Below are positions 23,390-36,339 of a DNA stretch of 64,000 nucleotides, one piece after another; position 1 is the first letter of the stretch, and each line of letters opens with the position of its first letter. This stretch comes from Xiphias gladius. Taxonomy: Eukaryota; Chordata; Actinopteri; Istiophoriformes; Xiphiidae. Made by a program: the position numbers and the translations under genes. Under the pieces are notes generated by a model. The model did not search any database. It saw only the letters and a program-made list of their open reading frames with translations, and was not told where the DNA came from. The stretch is taken from NCBI RefSeq assembly GCF_016859285.1, contig NC_053417.1:22118706-22182705 (forward strand). Reading direction: 5' to 3'.

Positions 23390-23560
23390 TGATCGTGTGT
23401 GCATCATCAGGATAGGCAGGAAGTCTCCCCCTCTCCCTCTCCCTGCACTCCAGCCTGTTACAGTCATTTTGTTCAGCCTCTCCCACTCATCACTGCTGCA
23501 GTGTCTGGGTTGCCTCGGTCGCTGCCCTTCCACGGGGACCATGCAAGCATTTGCTCCCCG
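23390..23560 (+). promoter_or_regulatory. ppp1r12b: candidate internal first exon of ppp1r12b
   Basis: A CT-rich stretch leads to an ATG at 23541 in good context (GGGACCATGC), then 20 coding bases (MQAFAP plus two bases) and a strong donor, CG|GTAAGT, at 23561. The donor phase (2) fits the acceptor at 25234 exactly. No TATA box is obvious. This is inferred from phase and splice sites only. Confidence 0.45.
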
Positions 23561-26500
23561 GTAAGTCTCATAGAGTCTGAGTCATGCTGTTCCCTTCCTG
23601 GATTCTTATTTCACCTCTTTTATTTTCAGATTTTCAGTCGGACAATAAACTGTTTTGGCAAAGCTCAAAGTCCTTTTGTTTGTCATCTCAGTTTTGAGTT
23701 ACTCTGCTCAGTACAGGTGAACTGATATAAGTGAGTTTGAAGGTTTCTACTTTCGGGGACTAAAGATAAGTTCCTCTCTTTGATCTACTTGGCTAGCTTC
23801 TTTATTTACATTACTAATTACTGGCTAGGGGCTATTATTCTTGGCCACTATTTTAGCTTTTTAATTATCAGCGTTTTCTTATCATGTGGCTTAAGAAGAG
23901 CATTTTGTTGTGTACGGGTTGTAGGTTTTGTTGCTATTTAAGTGTGTGTGGATAATCTGTTTGTAAGCATCTGCAGCTGGGGCAGGTCTAACGTGTTTAG
24001 TGGTTGATTATTTTACTGTATCTTATTTGGTGTCTATCCGTAGAGCTGCCCACGGTCATGGAGTCCATATTGTAGTGTATGCTTTGTACGTTATATACAG
24101 TGGAGTGTGCTGCTGACCAGCCCAGTGACTCTCAGTCAGGATTCAGGTTGACTCCACAGCTGAGAGATCAATACCAGTAAAAGCGTAGCAGAGGAGGGGC
24201 GGGCAACTCTGGCTAAAACACGAGCCTCTCCTCTGGTGCTTTTCTCAGCCCTTTGTGTTGCTGAAGCCACTGGCGGAAATTGTGCTCACGTCTTAAAGTC
24301 ACAGTGAAAATGCATTTTCAATGCATCTTGCTTCATTCATTTGATGTCTTTCTTTCTCGCCGTTGCTGCAGGGGGGGAAATTATTCAAAGGGGTAAATTA
24401 GTGGGCTGATACGTCTGCTGATGCAGCATGAGGTCACAAATAAAGATACACAGCAGGATGTAGGGAAATTGTGGCTTTTGGAGATTTTTGTATACAATTA
24501 GCCAACACAGTGAAAGTCTTCCTTTCATTAATTCATTTAATTTGATTAATTTTCTCTTGTCCAGCAAGGCTGGATTACGAACTAAGCAAAGTGGGCAACT
24601 GCAAGAAAGAGACATTTCAGTGGGTGTATGGGTGGATAGACAGACAAATGCCCTGTCGTCTCTAACGAGATCTTCCTCAGGTGACGATAAGTTGTTCTTT
24701 GGTGAGTTGATTAATTGCAGATTTATTAGGGATTTTGGAATACACAAGCACATTTTTTGATAAAGACAAGCCCTCCGTTATTATTATTTTAGTTTATGAT
24801 GTGCTTGCATGGTGCATATTCCTAAATAAAGTTTTTTTTTTTAATTAAAATGACCACAAACTAATTAGGTGGTTTTAGTGCTGTTTTAAAAAGCCTGAAG
24901 TCATACCACTTTCCCATGAAAAAAATATAATCACAGCAGTATTGTAGTTATTGTTGTGTGTCAAAATGAATGAATAGACATTCTTTTGTAATAATTGCAG
25001 ACTGATGGGTAAAGTTCTTAATGTTTCTCTAAAGGAAAAAACACAAAATGTTGCAAAGCGAGTCAAACAGTTTAACAGTCATCAAATCTATATACCTTTT
25101 GCTGCTTTACACCTTTTTCGACAATTCAGTAATAATGCAGTACACAAAATATTTAGGACTGTACATATAAATTGAATTGTTCGTGACAGTGAATGTATTT
25201 TCTCTAAATTTTACTGTTTTTGTGCTGACCAAGGTTCTATCTGACCCCGGTCAGGGATGAAGAAGCAGAGTCTCAGAGGAAAGCAAAGTCTCGTCATGCC
25301 AGACAGACCCGCAGGTCAACACAGGTAAAGAACAAATGGCTTACAGAAGTTAAAGTTCCATTTTATTGTGTGTGACAGTTGACAGATATGAAGTTGAGTG
25401 AATGTCCTGCAGGGGGTGTCTCTGACAGACCTGAAAGAGGCTCAGAAGACCAACATCCAGTCTCCTCAAGACAGGCAAAGGGAGGAAAGAGGCACTCTGA
25501 ATGAGAGGTCCTGTCTGCGGAAAGGCCTGACAGATGAGGGGAGAGACGAGGTCGGCCTGACAGAGTCCACAGAAACAAAAGAGATCGGTCCGAAATGGAT
25601 CAAACTAGACAAGGTGAGCAAGAGAGAGATTTATGCAGACTTAAATTCAGGCTTTCTGCAGCAGTAGTAGCTGGTTGGTAACTTTGGAAAATGTTTTTTA
25701 TCTGTGTTTTTTTTTAATTTTATTCTCCTACGCATGTACAGCAGGGGAACATTGAACCCAAGCTAGAAACCCTCACTGAGTCTCCTGGACCCTGTGGCCT
25801 GCCCTACTGCAACAATTCCTTCAGAGGTCAGAAAAGCATTGAGTTTTTTTAATCCTTGTGCTTTACTTTCTAATGTTGTGTTTCCTTTTACAGATGTCTT
25901 CCATTAGATATTTGATTTCTTTTCTTCAGACCTTCTTAAAACTCAATATGTAGAGAGATATTGAAGTGGTAATCCCTCCACGTGCCACAAACCGGGCTTG
26001 CACATTTAATACAAAAATGACCATAAAGCATTGTTATTATACCAAATAAGAAAATATTTAAGATTTTATATGTTACATGAGCTATTTTTGTACAGAATAT
26101 ATCCCTTGTGTTTGCCAAAAAATCATTCACAGACAGAGATGTACAGTATATTATATTAAAAAATATATATATTAAAAAAAACAACTAAATGTTGCGTCAT
26201 TGTTCATTTTCAGTAAGTACAACAGAGATACTTACTTTACACTGTGTGTGCAGTTGGTGAGAGATGGTGGAGAGATGAAAATCAGAACCCTGTTGAGGAC
26301 GCAGCACAGACGGGCTTCGCCACAAAGCAGCTACGGACACAACACCTCCATGATGTTGACGCTGCAGAGGTATGTGGAAAATTTCAACGTGCTCTCAGTT
26401 TAATGCCAATCGCTGATAGCTACAGGGGGGGATGTCTTGGACCAATTAGTACCACTAGATGGAGCCAAGTGCTTTTCCAATTGTGTTTTAGGTGGACCAA

Positions 26501-26578
26501 GGAGACCTGAGTCTCTACAGTTCACCTGATGACAACTACTGTTTACTAAGCCAAAATCCTTTGAGAATATGTTTCTAA
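23541..26578 (+). CDS. ppp1r12b: ppp1r12b (MYPT2) middle region, short predicted unit
   Basis: MYPT2 targets protein phosphatase 1 to myosin. Exons 25234-25324, 25413-25613, 25743-25827, 26254-26369 and 26492-26578 join in frame and carry LTPVRDEEAESQRK and RQTRRSTQGVSL. The latter is the conserved inhibitory phosphorylation region of MYPT proteins (Thr696 of MYPT1, a ROCK site). With the candidate first exon 23541-23560 this makes a 199-residue protein. The last exon runs into TAA without a usable donor, so it looks terminal. The ankyrin repeats and RVxF motif expected upstream, and the second ROCK-site exon expected downstream, were not found. The acceptor at 25741 is NAGNAG (ACAGCAG). The family assignment of the 25.2-25.6 kb exons is firm; the first exon and the end are tentative. 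Confidence 0.62.
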
Positions 26579-28390
26579 ATTTAAGCGTGTTCATGACGTA
26601 CCTTGGTTATCACAAACAAAGTAAAAGTGTTTTTTATTAATGAAAAATGCATCTAGATGTTAAATACCTCACAACCGATAAATGTTGCGCCACAGTAATT
26701 TTGTTGTTCTGTATGAATCAATATTCATCAGCAGCGTTGTGTCATTTTCACATCCTGTTTCCTCCTCAGCCGAAAGCTTAGTGCGCTTCAAAGGCAACTC
26801 AGCCCTAATCTCTGATGCAACATTTTCAGATGTACTGCAATTGTAGACGTGAGGCATGTGTTCATGGATCCTTTTATCTAGAAGTGCTGGTTATTATCTC
26901 GGGGAGAGGCTGTCCAAGAGGACCCAGCCCCCACAGCCCCGCAACCCCCTGCTCCCTCCAAGTTGCTTTGCTTCGCATCACATGGCTGAGGTGTCTCGGC
27001 ATTCCATACCATATTGGGCAAAACTGGGATGCTCTCTGTGGAGTCTTAGCCTTGGATTCAGAGGGATTGACTTTCTTTTCTCGTTCACCCTCCGAACTGA
27101 TACTGTGCTCCCGCCACCTGTGTGCCGCATGCGAGCAAGCCTGACGCCGAGACTCATCACCAGTTCCTCCTACCGTGTGCAAGCTGTCAATTCACTCGAG
27201 GTTTCAGTGAGGATATGCGATGATGAGCGGTGATAAACGATAAATCAGTTGGGGGGGGGGGTTACAAGATTATAGATCATTATGGATGTCCTATGGGCAG
27301 TAACAGTATGAATGGCTTCCCTGTTTGGGCAGACTCCAGGTCAGCAGTTCAGCCATCCCCCATGGTGGAATCTGAAACAGAGATCTGTTAGTAACATGAG
27401 AGTCTCTTAGCGTTTCTGAGCGGACTATATCTGTCTGTGATAATCATGCCAAGCAGCGAGGTTTCATCAGAAGCATGACAGGCTGCCTATCACCAGAGCC
27501 GACCTCTGGGTGACTCCATGATGATCTGAACAGATTTTCCACATTTCTTTCCAGCAACAGAGACAAAAACAGGTGCAGAGCAAGTCAGCTAAGAGCTTCT
27601 GGTTTGTTTAAGCCTATTAGTGACAATCATGATACAAGAAATAAACAGAGATAAAGCAAACTTGACTACTTTTGCAGCCAGTTTTTCTACCAAAGGACCA
27701 CTTTATAATGGATGGGATTAGGTAATTAGATTACCTGCTGGTAGTGCGACCTGCTCCTACACATTTACTCCAACTCTCTGGGATCGACTTCTGTGGCTTA
27801 TTTTCTGTTTTCCAAAAATGCAGGAGGACAAAATCCCATATGGAAAATCCTTAAACTAAGGCTGAGGATCAGACTGGGGGAACTCCAGCACATAATATCG
27901 ATCAACACATAATAAAATTCTCCAACACTAGCGCCAGTGTAGCTCACTGCCATCAAGTCATATCCTCTACAGATGGTCTCTGAAGATGAATTGTATTACA
28001 AATATATGGTATATGGAGCATAAGATAAATACTATTTCCAGGTTTCCTTCTTGGAACTTACATGGGTCATATCTCTAACCAGAACCAAAGCCATCCATAT
28101 CAACCTTTTGAGAAGAACTCAAGATGCAAGTAGGGGCACTTGAGTAGCAGCTCTATATGAATGTTATTTGTGGATGGTTGTTCATTAGCAGTACGCTAAA
28201 CTGAAAGTTACATTACATTATCACAGCCTCTTTGTCAAATAATCAAGTCCTGCTTGTTGACTTTCTGTTCCTTTCTCTATCATCCTTTCTCCATGTTTCT
28301 ATTTTTTTCTCCTTCTGAGTTTTTGTTTGTGTCTCTCTGTACTATCTAGCCTTCTATCTGTTTGCCCTGAGGGAGTTTAGGAATAGAGAG
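26579..28390. other. no gene seen between the two ppp1r12b units
   Basis: Open frames near 26815-27233 exist on both strands but lack splice support and family resemblance. A G10 run lies at 27251-27260. I looked for the MYPT RERRRP/second ROCK-site exon here and did not find it. Confidence 0.5.
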
Positions 28391-28398
28391 GTGCCGTG

Positions 28399-28415
28399 TA
28401 CGTCACTATAAAAGG
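28399..28415 (+). promoter_or_regulatory. CRE half-site and TATA box, candidate promoter
   Basis: TACGTCA (28399-28405) is followed directly by TATAAAAGG (28407-28415). This is the best TATA-type promoter on the + strand upstream of the small-subunit ATG at 30355. It could drive a noncoding leader exon spliced to the 30.2 kb region; no such exon was proved. Confidence 0.35.
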
Positions 28416-28475
28416 AAGGTAGCAATGAGCTGGCTGGTGCAGTCTACGGGAAGAAAGTTAGGGGAGGTGCAGGGT

Positions 28476-29332
28476 TCTTTGATAGGATGAGTTAGACATT
28501 TGGGAAATATGTTTGTTCGCTTTCTTGCGGTGAGTTAAATGAGAAGATTGATAACACTCTGTGTGGTAAACATGAAGTTACATCCAGCTGCCATTTAACT
28601 TAAATTACTATAGAGACTGGAAACAGATGGGGGGGGGGCTTGCCTTGCTCTGCTAAAGGTGAAAAAACGAGACCGTCCTCGTTTTTTCAGGCGTCAATCG
28701 TTTCAGCAAATCCCCAAAAATGTTTATGTTCAAGTTACAAAGCCCTCTAGCAGCTGTAGCAATTACGACCTTGTTCGTTGGAAGCAACTGTGCAAGTCTT
28801 ATTATTGAGCAACAACATCCGCAGAGGGATGAGGTGGATGGATGGGTCAACAAAACATCAGACTTTAACACAGAAGATTGCTACTTGTTTCCTGTTTCCA
28901 ACGCTGATTTCTTCAAACCATGACTGCGTTGCTCCTTAACCTCGACCACTTGGTTATTATTGTAACCATGATGATTGAGGTTCCCCAGCTTTAATGAAAT
29001 AGTCATTCTAAAACCAAAAAAATCTCAACTTTGCCTGAATCTAACCGAACCTAAACCACAGTGTTTTGAGATCATAAAACAGATTCAGTGATTTCTGTCA
29101 GTGTTAGAAGGCAGAGACAAACAACATTGTCCGGTTGATAGTGTCATTTAATCAGAAAATGAAAATTAGAGGTGCTGGTAGGTGGATTTTATTTCCTTTG
29201 CCTCAGAGCCCGAACTAACTGTTTCCCCCCTGTTTTCAGTCTCAATGCCACGATAAGATAACTGGCCGATGGCTGTAGCTTCATATTGAAAGAGAAGAAG
29301 CATATTTCCCAAAAATTTGAACCATTCCTTTA
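28476..29332. mobile_element. foldback MITE, TTAAAGGGATAG family, copy 1
   Basis: The ends are inverted: the left (about 28486-28560: GAGTTAGACATTTGGGAAATATG, GCTTTCTTGC, GAGAAGATTGATA) matches the reverse of the right (GCTGTAGCTTCATATTGAAAG, AAGCATATTTCCC, ACCATTCCTTTAAT). The same family occurs at 41536-42131 and 47041-47591. An unrelated stretch appears to lie in the middle. Confidence 0.6.
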
Positions 29333-30108
29333 ATATGATGATGAATTTGAAGAAAGATGGAACAACAGCTTAATATTTTTAGAAACCTTATACGGCCATA
29401 GGAGGAGCCACTAAATACATGTAATCCGTTTTTTTTCCTTTTTTAATATCGCGGGGCTAAAATGTGAAATACATTAAACATATTTTGGTAGGAGGAAAGA
29501 CCCTGAGATAGACTGGCGACCGATCCAGGATGTGCCCCGCCTCCCGCCCAGTGTCAGCTGTGCTCCACCTCCCAGTATTCCCGTCCACATCAGTGGACAA
29601 TTTTTAGCCCCAAGTGCCGAGTCTGGCCACAGCAGAGCCTCTGGCAGGCTGCCACAGAAAGCTGCCAAAGCTGAGGAGAGCAGGGAGAAGCAAGGGGGTT
29701 GGGGGGACTGGGAGGGTGACCAAGCAGTGAAAGGATAAGGCGAGAGAGGGAGGGAGGGAGATGGAGAGAGAGTGTATAACTTTGGGAAACAAAAAGGGAA
29801 CACGGGGAACAAACTTTTTCTCTGTTTGCTCTGGCTGCTTTCTTTTGGACTTTTTCACATTTCATCAAAGACCTCAGTGTTGACACAGCGGACACAAGGG
29901 ATGATAATTTGTTTGCTTTCCTAGCTAAAGAGTTAATTCTCTGTTTTTGTGATCAGCAGATATTATTTTGTTTTGTTGTTCCTTGCATTTTTATCTGATT
30001 ACTGCTTCGCTGTCTGAGCTTTGAAGAAGGTGTGACCACACATCTGAAATCCCTCCAAACTTAGCTTCAAGTCTCTCCAGCTCATGGGAGTGTGAAGCCG
30101 GGCTAAAG

Positions 30109-30160
30109 CACACACACACGTAGACACACACACACACACACGAACGCACGCACGCACACA

Positions 30161-30199
<39 letters not shown>
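30109..30199. repeat. compound (CA)n microsatellite upstream of small-subunit ATG
   Basis: About 90 bases of CA units broken by short CG-containing variants, ending 156 bases before the ATG at 30355. It may lie in the promoter or 5' UTR of the small-subunit transcript. Confidence 0.9.
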
Positions 30200-30201
<2 letters not shown>

Positions 30202-30354
30202 GTTGTTGCGGAGGATTCCCCGGGAGCGCAGTCATGGGCATCTGCGTCACTGTTGCTTGAGGGAATCTGTGCGTCTGAGCAGCTGTTATCTGGTGGTGGC
30301 CTCAGTGAATGTTACAGTAGAAGTTGACCCGACTGCTCAGGGTAGAGGAGGGAG

Positions 30355-33034
30355 ATGTCATCCTACTACCCACGCACCAAGGACCTGACTCGCACCAGAA
30401 AGTCACTGACAGATTCACCACCGTCCTCTCCGTCCCCTACAGACAAAAACTACAGAGTAAGACCATCTTCTTCTAAAGAAACGCACCTTTTTGATTTTGA
30501 ACTCTGCGATGTCACAAATTTAACAGGATAGATGTGTCTAATAATTTCATATCTCTGCATGTATAATTTATTTTGACACAGCCATTAAAATGATTGATGT
30601 TAGAATTCTTTTTTTATTTCCAAACTATCACGTAACTTGATCCGAACTTGAAAAACTTGTAGAAAGCATTTTATTTCCCTTAGCTGTTAGTGACGGATCC
30701 ATAAACAAGATTCATTTTTTCTGAATTCGGACTAAATCTTCTAAGACGTCTAAACACATCCGAGCATCGTCTAAGCACAAGCTCTGTGTAAAGTAGAGCT
30801 GAATCAGTTAGTTGATTAATTGCTTAGTTGATGGACAAAACAATAATCGGCAGCTATTTCAATAATCTATTAATCATATTAGTCATATTTCAAGCAAAAA
30901 TACTGAATTTTCCATGATTTCAGCCTCTTAAATGTGAGGAATGGCTACTTTTCTCTATCATATATGGCAGTAAATCTTTTGATAGTTTGTTTTGGATGCT
31001 TTGTCGGATAAAGAAAGAATTTAAATGCCTTGAACTTGGAAATTATACTGTAGACATCTCACTATTTTATTATTAATTTTTTAGACAAAGTAACCTGATA
31101 TGCGATAGATTAGTTGATAATGGAAATAATTTGTTAGTTCAGTAAAAATATTTATGTGTTTGCACATGTGTGTGTTGTGAATATATTCAGTTAAACAACA
31201 AACAAATATTTCATCATTTCATTACCATGATCAGAGTTATTTCCTATTTTTCCCCTTTTTCTATGATTATGTATATTTACATGAATAATCACCAGTCCTG
31301 ATTTCGCTGAATTCGTTTATTGAAAATGAACAAATAGCTTGTGAGCCACTCATCATTTCAGATTATTTGATGACCTGCGAAACAGGGTCGAGTATTTGCT
31401 CTGAAATGTGAGAGTCTGACCACACTTTCTGGAAAAGACTTTTGGATCGAAACATTCCTCCTGTAATTTCCTGTTTTGTTTTGGGTTTTTTTCTCTCTCT
31501 AAGTGGCTTATACTCATGGGCATTGTTTGTCTGCTGTGTTTATGTCAGTGCATCAGACTGAGCTGGACACTGTGCGACAGGCACATTTAAAGGGACGGCC
31601 GGATGTAAAAATATGACGCAATTTGATTCCTTCTATTCAGAGATATGTAGAGTCATGTCAGACACTCTCCTTGGAGTGCAGTGGCTAGCAGTGAATGCCA
31701 CCAGTGGATTCTGTCATTCTTCTTCAAGAAGTGTCAGACTCTTTGTGCTGTATCCATGGTGAAACTCAGGCAATAATTTTTCCATGATGTCAGCCCCAAT
31801 CTGATTTGGCAGAGTTTTCATGGGAGAGAAAATGCAATGCGGAGGGGGTGGAATCAGACTGAAGCAGTATTTTTAGCGCTTGTCACAATGTTTTCATGAA
31901 AACCTGGTCCTCTTTAGTAAAATACAATGTGTGTTACAGCTGCGAGCCGCAGGGAGAGGCATAAACATCAACAGATTTACATTATTGGATGACACCTATC
32001 ATTAGGCAGATGGGAGCAGCAGTGGTAAAGTAATCAAGTACATTTACTCACGTATTGTACTTAAGTCCAAATTTGAGGTACTCTTACTTTACGTGTGTAT
32101 TTCCACTTCCTGCTACTTCTACTCTTACTCCTACTACATTTCAGAGGGAAATATTATTGTTTTTTCTCCACTACATCTGTTTTACAGCCACGGCTACTTT
32201 GCACATTAACATTTTACATATAAAGAAAACGATAAGCTTATAAAACATAACAAATTATTACAGATTAAAGCAGTGGTTTTTCCAACATTTTTGGCTTGCA
32301 GCATTTTACAAATAAGTCGGTCATTGAGTTCAGATGTTTATAAGTTCTTAGCAGTTTCACCAAACACGTATTTCCCCTCTAAACTTCTCAGATGGTGATT
32401 TAAATAACTGCAATATTTTACTAAAAAAGCAAGTACTAGAGAATAGTTCAAAAAAATGAATACAAATTATTACGGCAGAATTGAGGTTTTTCGTTCTTTT
32501 GTACCCTATTAATCATCTCAGGACCAATCCACATTTATCGCGTGACCCTTTTTAGGGGCCTGACCTCTAGGTTGGTGACCACTGGACTAAACTAACTGTA
32601 TAAAGTAGTTAAAACTGGCTCCACCTCGACCAGCTAAAGCAATAAAATGCTGTTTACGCACTGATGCATCAGTATCAACAATATATGTCATATATAAGTC
32701 AGTGACAGCGGCAGTTTTTCTGCCAAATGAGTACTTTTATTTTGGTATTTTAAGTACATTTTGTTGACAATACTTATGTACTTTTACTTATGTAGGATTA
32801 TTCGTAATGGAGTGTTTTTACATTGAGTACTGAGGGCTACTTTCACCACTGGATGTGAAGCATTTTGAGTCAGAAAAAGAAAAAGGGGAAGATGTTCTCA
32901 GTGGCCGGAAGGTCTCAGATGCACTGTAAAGAGTTAACGGAGAATGAGGAGCGGCCGAAGTGAGGAAAGGTGAGTGAATGTGGAAGAAACGTCTTTTATG
33001 GTTGTGCGTGCAATGTCAGTTCCAGGAGTGGGGG

Positions 33035-33072
<38 letters not shown>

Positions 33073-36000
33073 CGTGCGTAGCTCAGATTTTCCTACTGCA
33101 GTCATCCAGTCGGCTCTGAAGTGGAGATGCTGTGACAGGAAGACGGGACGAAGAGAGACAAGTGAGATGAAGGGTGAAGAGTCATGTAATGATGATTTCT
33201 TAGGTTTTTTGAAAACTGCTGTCATCAATATCATTTGTACCTCTTAGCGGTGAGCTCATGCAGGCGGCCTGCGTGTGCGTATACCTCCGACCCTCCACCT
33301 CCCCCACGGTGTATAATGTTGGTCCTGGCAAACCATAAAACCGGAGGCAGTTGTGTTTACAGAGCGCCACTGCTTCAAGCGTGCATCCGTCCGTCTGATA
33401 CAGCCTGATACCCTGTTGTTTTCTCCCTTTCCTCTCCTCCTGCATCTGCTCTGCCTCACATAGTTTCATGCGCTACATGTGCCACTTCTGACTCCCTCTA
33501 CTTTTCCTAACAAGGGAATCAGATTGGCGCAGCTGCCATCAGAAGCAGAATGTAAACTATGATTTAGTTTCTGGCTTTGGTTCGATGTGGACAAAGAGTC
33601 GCATGATGCAGAAATACATGTAACGGCATGCATGTATTTCTGTCAGGATTCTCCGTTTTACTAGGAATCGGCCCTATAAACCCCACAGTACTCACTTAAT
33701 TCAACCCACTGGAATTAAGGTAATAAGAAACTCATTTCACCAATTTCCTAATCCTTTAGTGGGAAATAGGTCTCTGGACAGGAACTAGTATGCTTGAGAG
33801 AGTTCATATCACCACAAGCGGACTTCATGATAATTTTTTGAATTTATTTATCAAGCCAGTGGTCCAGTCACCCCGGCTGATTAATGAATATATACTGTAC
33901 CGAATCTGATAGAGGGATCTCCTCAGCCCTGCACGAAGAGACCAGAGCGAGTGAGAGCTCTTCTTGGCTCCATCCTCGGCCCCTCTTCATCTGAGGTCAT
34001 GGAGGTCTGTTTTTTCCTGGATGGCTCTGCTGAAGCACATGACCACATAAGGACAGGCAGCGCTGGCTCAGTTATGTAAACACTTGCTGAGGAATAGCTG
34101 CTTTGACGCCGCATGAAATATCCCCTAACTCACCAAATGTGAGCGCAAGAATAACTGCTCCTTTAGACATAAATTGTCCTCCTGTAACATACATGCTTTT
34201 AACACAGTCTACATCTGCTTCTTGTCTCAAACAGCTCGGACTACCACACAAGACGTTTATTGAAAAGCGTTTCTAGACAGAGCTGTTTAGAGATTTCTTT
34301 CCCCTGGCAAGAGAGCAACTCCGAAATCTTTGAATTTAGAAGTAAAGTTTACGAGACAGCGGCAGTTATTGCAAAGCGATCATGGATTTTTCTGGCCTCG
34401 TATCATAACATACTCTCTCTCTCACTATATCTCTCTCTCTGACTCTCTTTTCCAGTCTCTGAAAGATAGTAAACACTTACAATCATCCTCCTCTCGTGTG
34501 CCACGTTTATCAGCTGCTTGCAGTGAGTTATCTGTTTGTTCAGGTTTATTCAGTGCAGAAACAGGGCTGGCTGGAGGTCCGGATAGATAGAGATCTTTAT
34601 ACCGGAGATACTGCTCAGAAAGCGTATACAGCGTATGACCTGTACACCAGCACTGGGAGACAGTAGAAAGATAAACTACACCTACAACCCAGTTTTGTGC
34701 TAATTCGCTACAGGCCCATCTCTGAGGAAATATGAACTCTGCAAACACAGACCCGAGTCAAATACAGTTGGAGAAAAAAATACAACAAGTTCCGGGAATG
34801 TGGCACAACATCCAAACCTCTTGGAGAAATGGAAACAAATTCAGCATGTGATCACACCAGGCGACTTGGCAGCCGTGTAGACTGGACGAGTCATAGCATG
34901 GACCTGCCAGGACAGTCTGCTATCAGTTTGTTGTCTGAGGTCAGCTGCTGACCCGTCACACAGATGCTTAGCTTCTGATGTCATGATGTCATCTTTATGC
35001 TGCAGGCATTTGTGTGGCAGCCGCCTCTTTGAAAAAAGATTAACCGGGCTCACCGGGGAGGTTTGACCTGTGGGAACCCTGTCAGTGCAGTGATGGGGTG
35101 AATTATATCTCACTTCTGCTTGCACTTTCTCCCTCTGGGACTTCAGGCCTCTGAACATGCTGTGATAATTCACTTGCGAGTGTTGTTTTGTGTTCTCTGT
35201 TATTTCAAAGTGGAAAATATTTAAGTGCCAAGCCTCTGTTTGGTCTTATCAAACATATAAATATGGATCTATCCATAACAGGACATTTTTTAGACAGTGT
35301 TGTTCCCATGCTGAGATGGTGCGTGATCAAACTAACATGGCTTATTCTTTGTTTTTCAGCATGACAGACTGTCAAGGTGAGGATTTGGCATTGCTTTTTT
35401 TTCTCTCCTGGATTATTGAACTGTATTTCCTGAAATCAATAAATAAACGTTCTAAATAAAGAAGCACTGTGCACTGAGTATGATATGTGTTGCCTCTAGA
35501 TATGACTCCAGTGGAGAAAGTGCAACAGACAAGCCACTGGGCCGCACCAGCTCTTATACACGGAGAGAGACAAGACTGGCCGCTCTGAACAGGCAAGAGC
35601 AAGACTCCACTGCCAAAGACTATAAGAAGGTAATGACTATTACTTCAGTTTAAACAAGCACATTCCTTTGGGATTCGCAGCCGCAGTCTTGGATACAATA
35701 TGACTGTCAGTTCACCACGCAGATTTATGCATGGCGTGTCTATTTTTATAGTGCTCCGATAAGGGCGAGCAGACGGTGGTTTAATTGACCTTTTTGATAG
35801 TTAACAGTATCGGAATCTAGCTTTGGAATCTGTAAATGAAAATCCACTTAAGTGTTCACACATAAAAAATGTACTCCTAGCTAAAATAGTATCTAACATG
35901 CTGGGCCACAAAATGTACAATATGGCAATATATGAGAATATTGTTGACTTCCTAATACTACAGTATGACAACAAATTCTGACATTAAGTAATAGTTGTTT

Positions 36001-36307
36001 TTACTAAATTAATATACAGTAAATAAACACCATGTCACACCGCTGGTAACATTTATGTCTTTTAACATTTCACAGGTATTTTGTTGACTGTACATTTTAA
36101 TATGTCAAGTCATATTAATGGTGTTGAATAGTCATATCAAGTTATTGTACATACGCTTAGACATTGGTCTCTTGTTGATATATTTTGGGTCGTCATAAAA
36201 ATAACTGTAGGAAGGGAAATTCTCTGCCGGTGTTTGTTAATGTTCAAGATTTAATATTGCAATGATTTCTTCATTATTTGTATGTATATGCACACCCATT
36301 GGTTAGC

Positions 36308-36339
<32 letters not shown>

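Larger units (their letters stand above)
30457..35359. other. ppp1r12b small-subunit intron 1, repeat-rich
   Basis: A 4.9 kb intron, where enhancers of the internal promoter might lie. It contains at least three repeats and a (GA)n run. No exon was recognised in it. Confidence 0.6.

Noticed and set aside
24657-24701. Possible 22-nt exon with CAG acceptor and GTGAGT donor before ppp1r12b
   Set aside because: Phase and peptide do not match a MYPT2 exon; splice-like words alone are too weak.
26815-27233. Overlapping open frames of about 100-125 codons on both strands
   Set aside because: No family resemblance, no convincing splice sites, and no fit to the missing MYPT2 exons.
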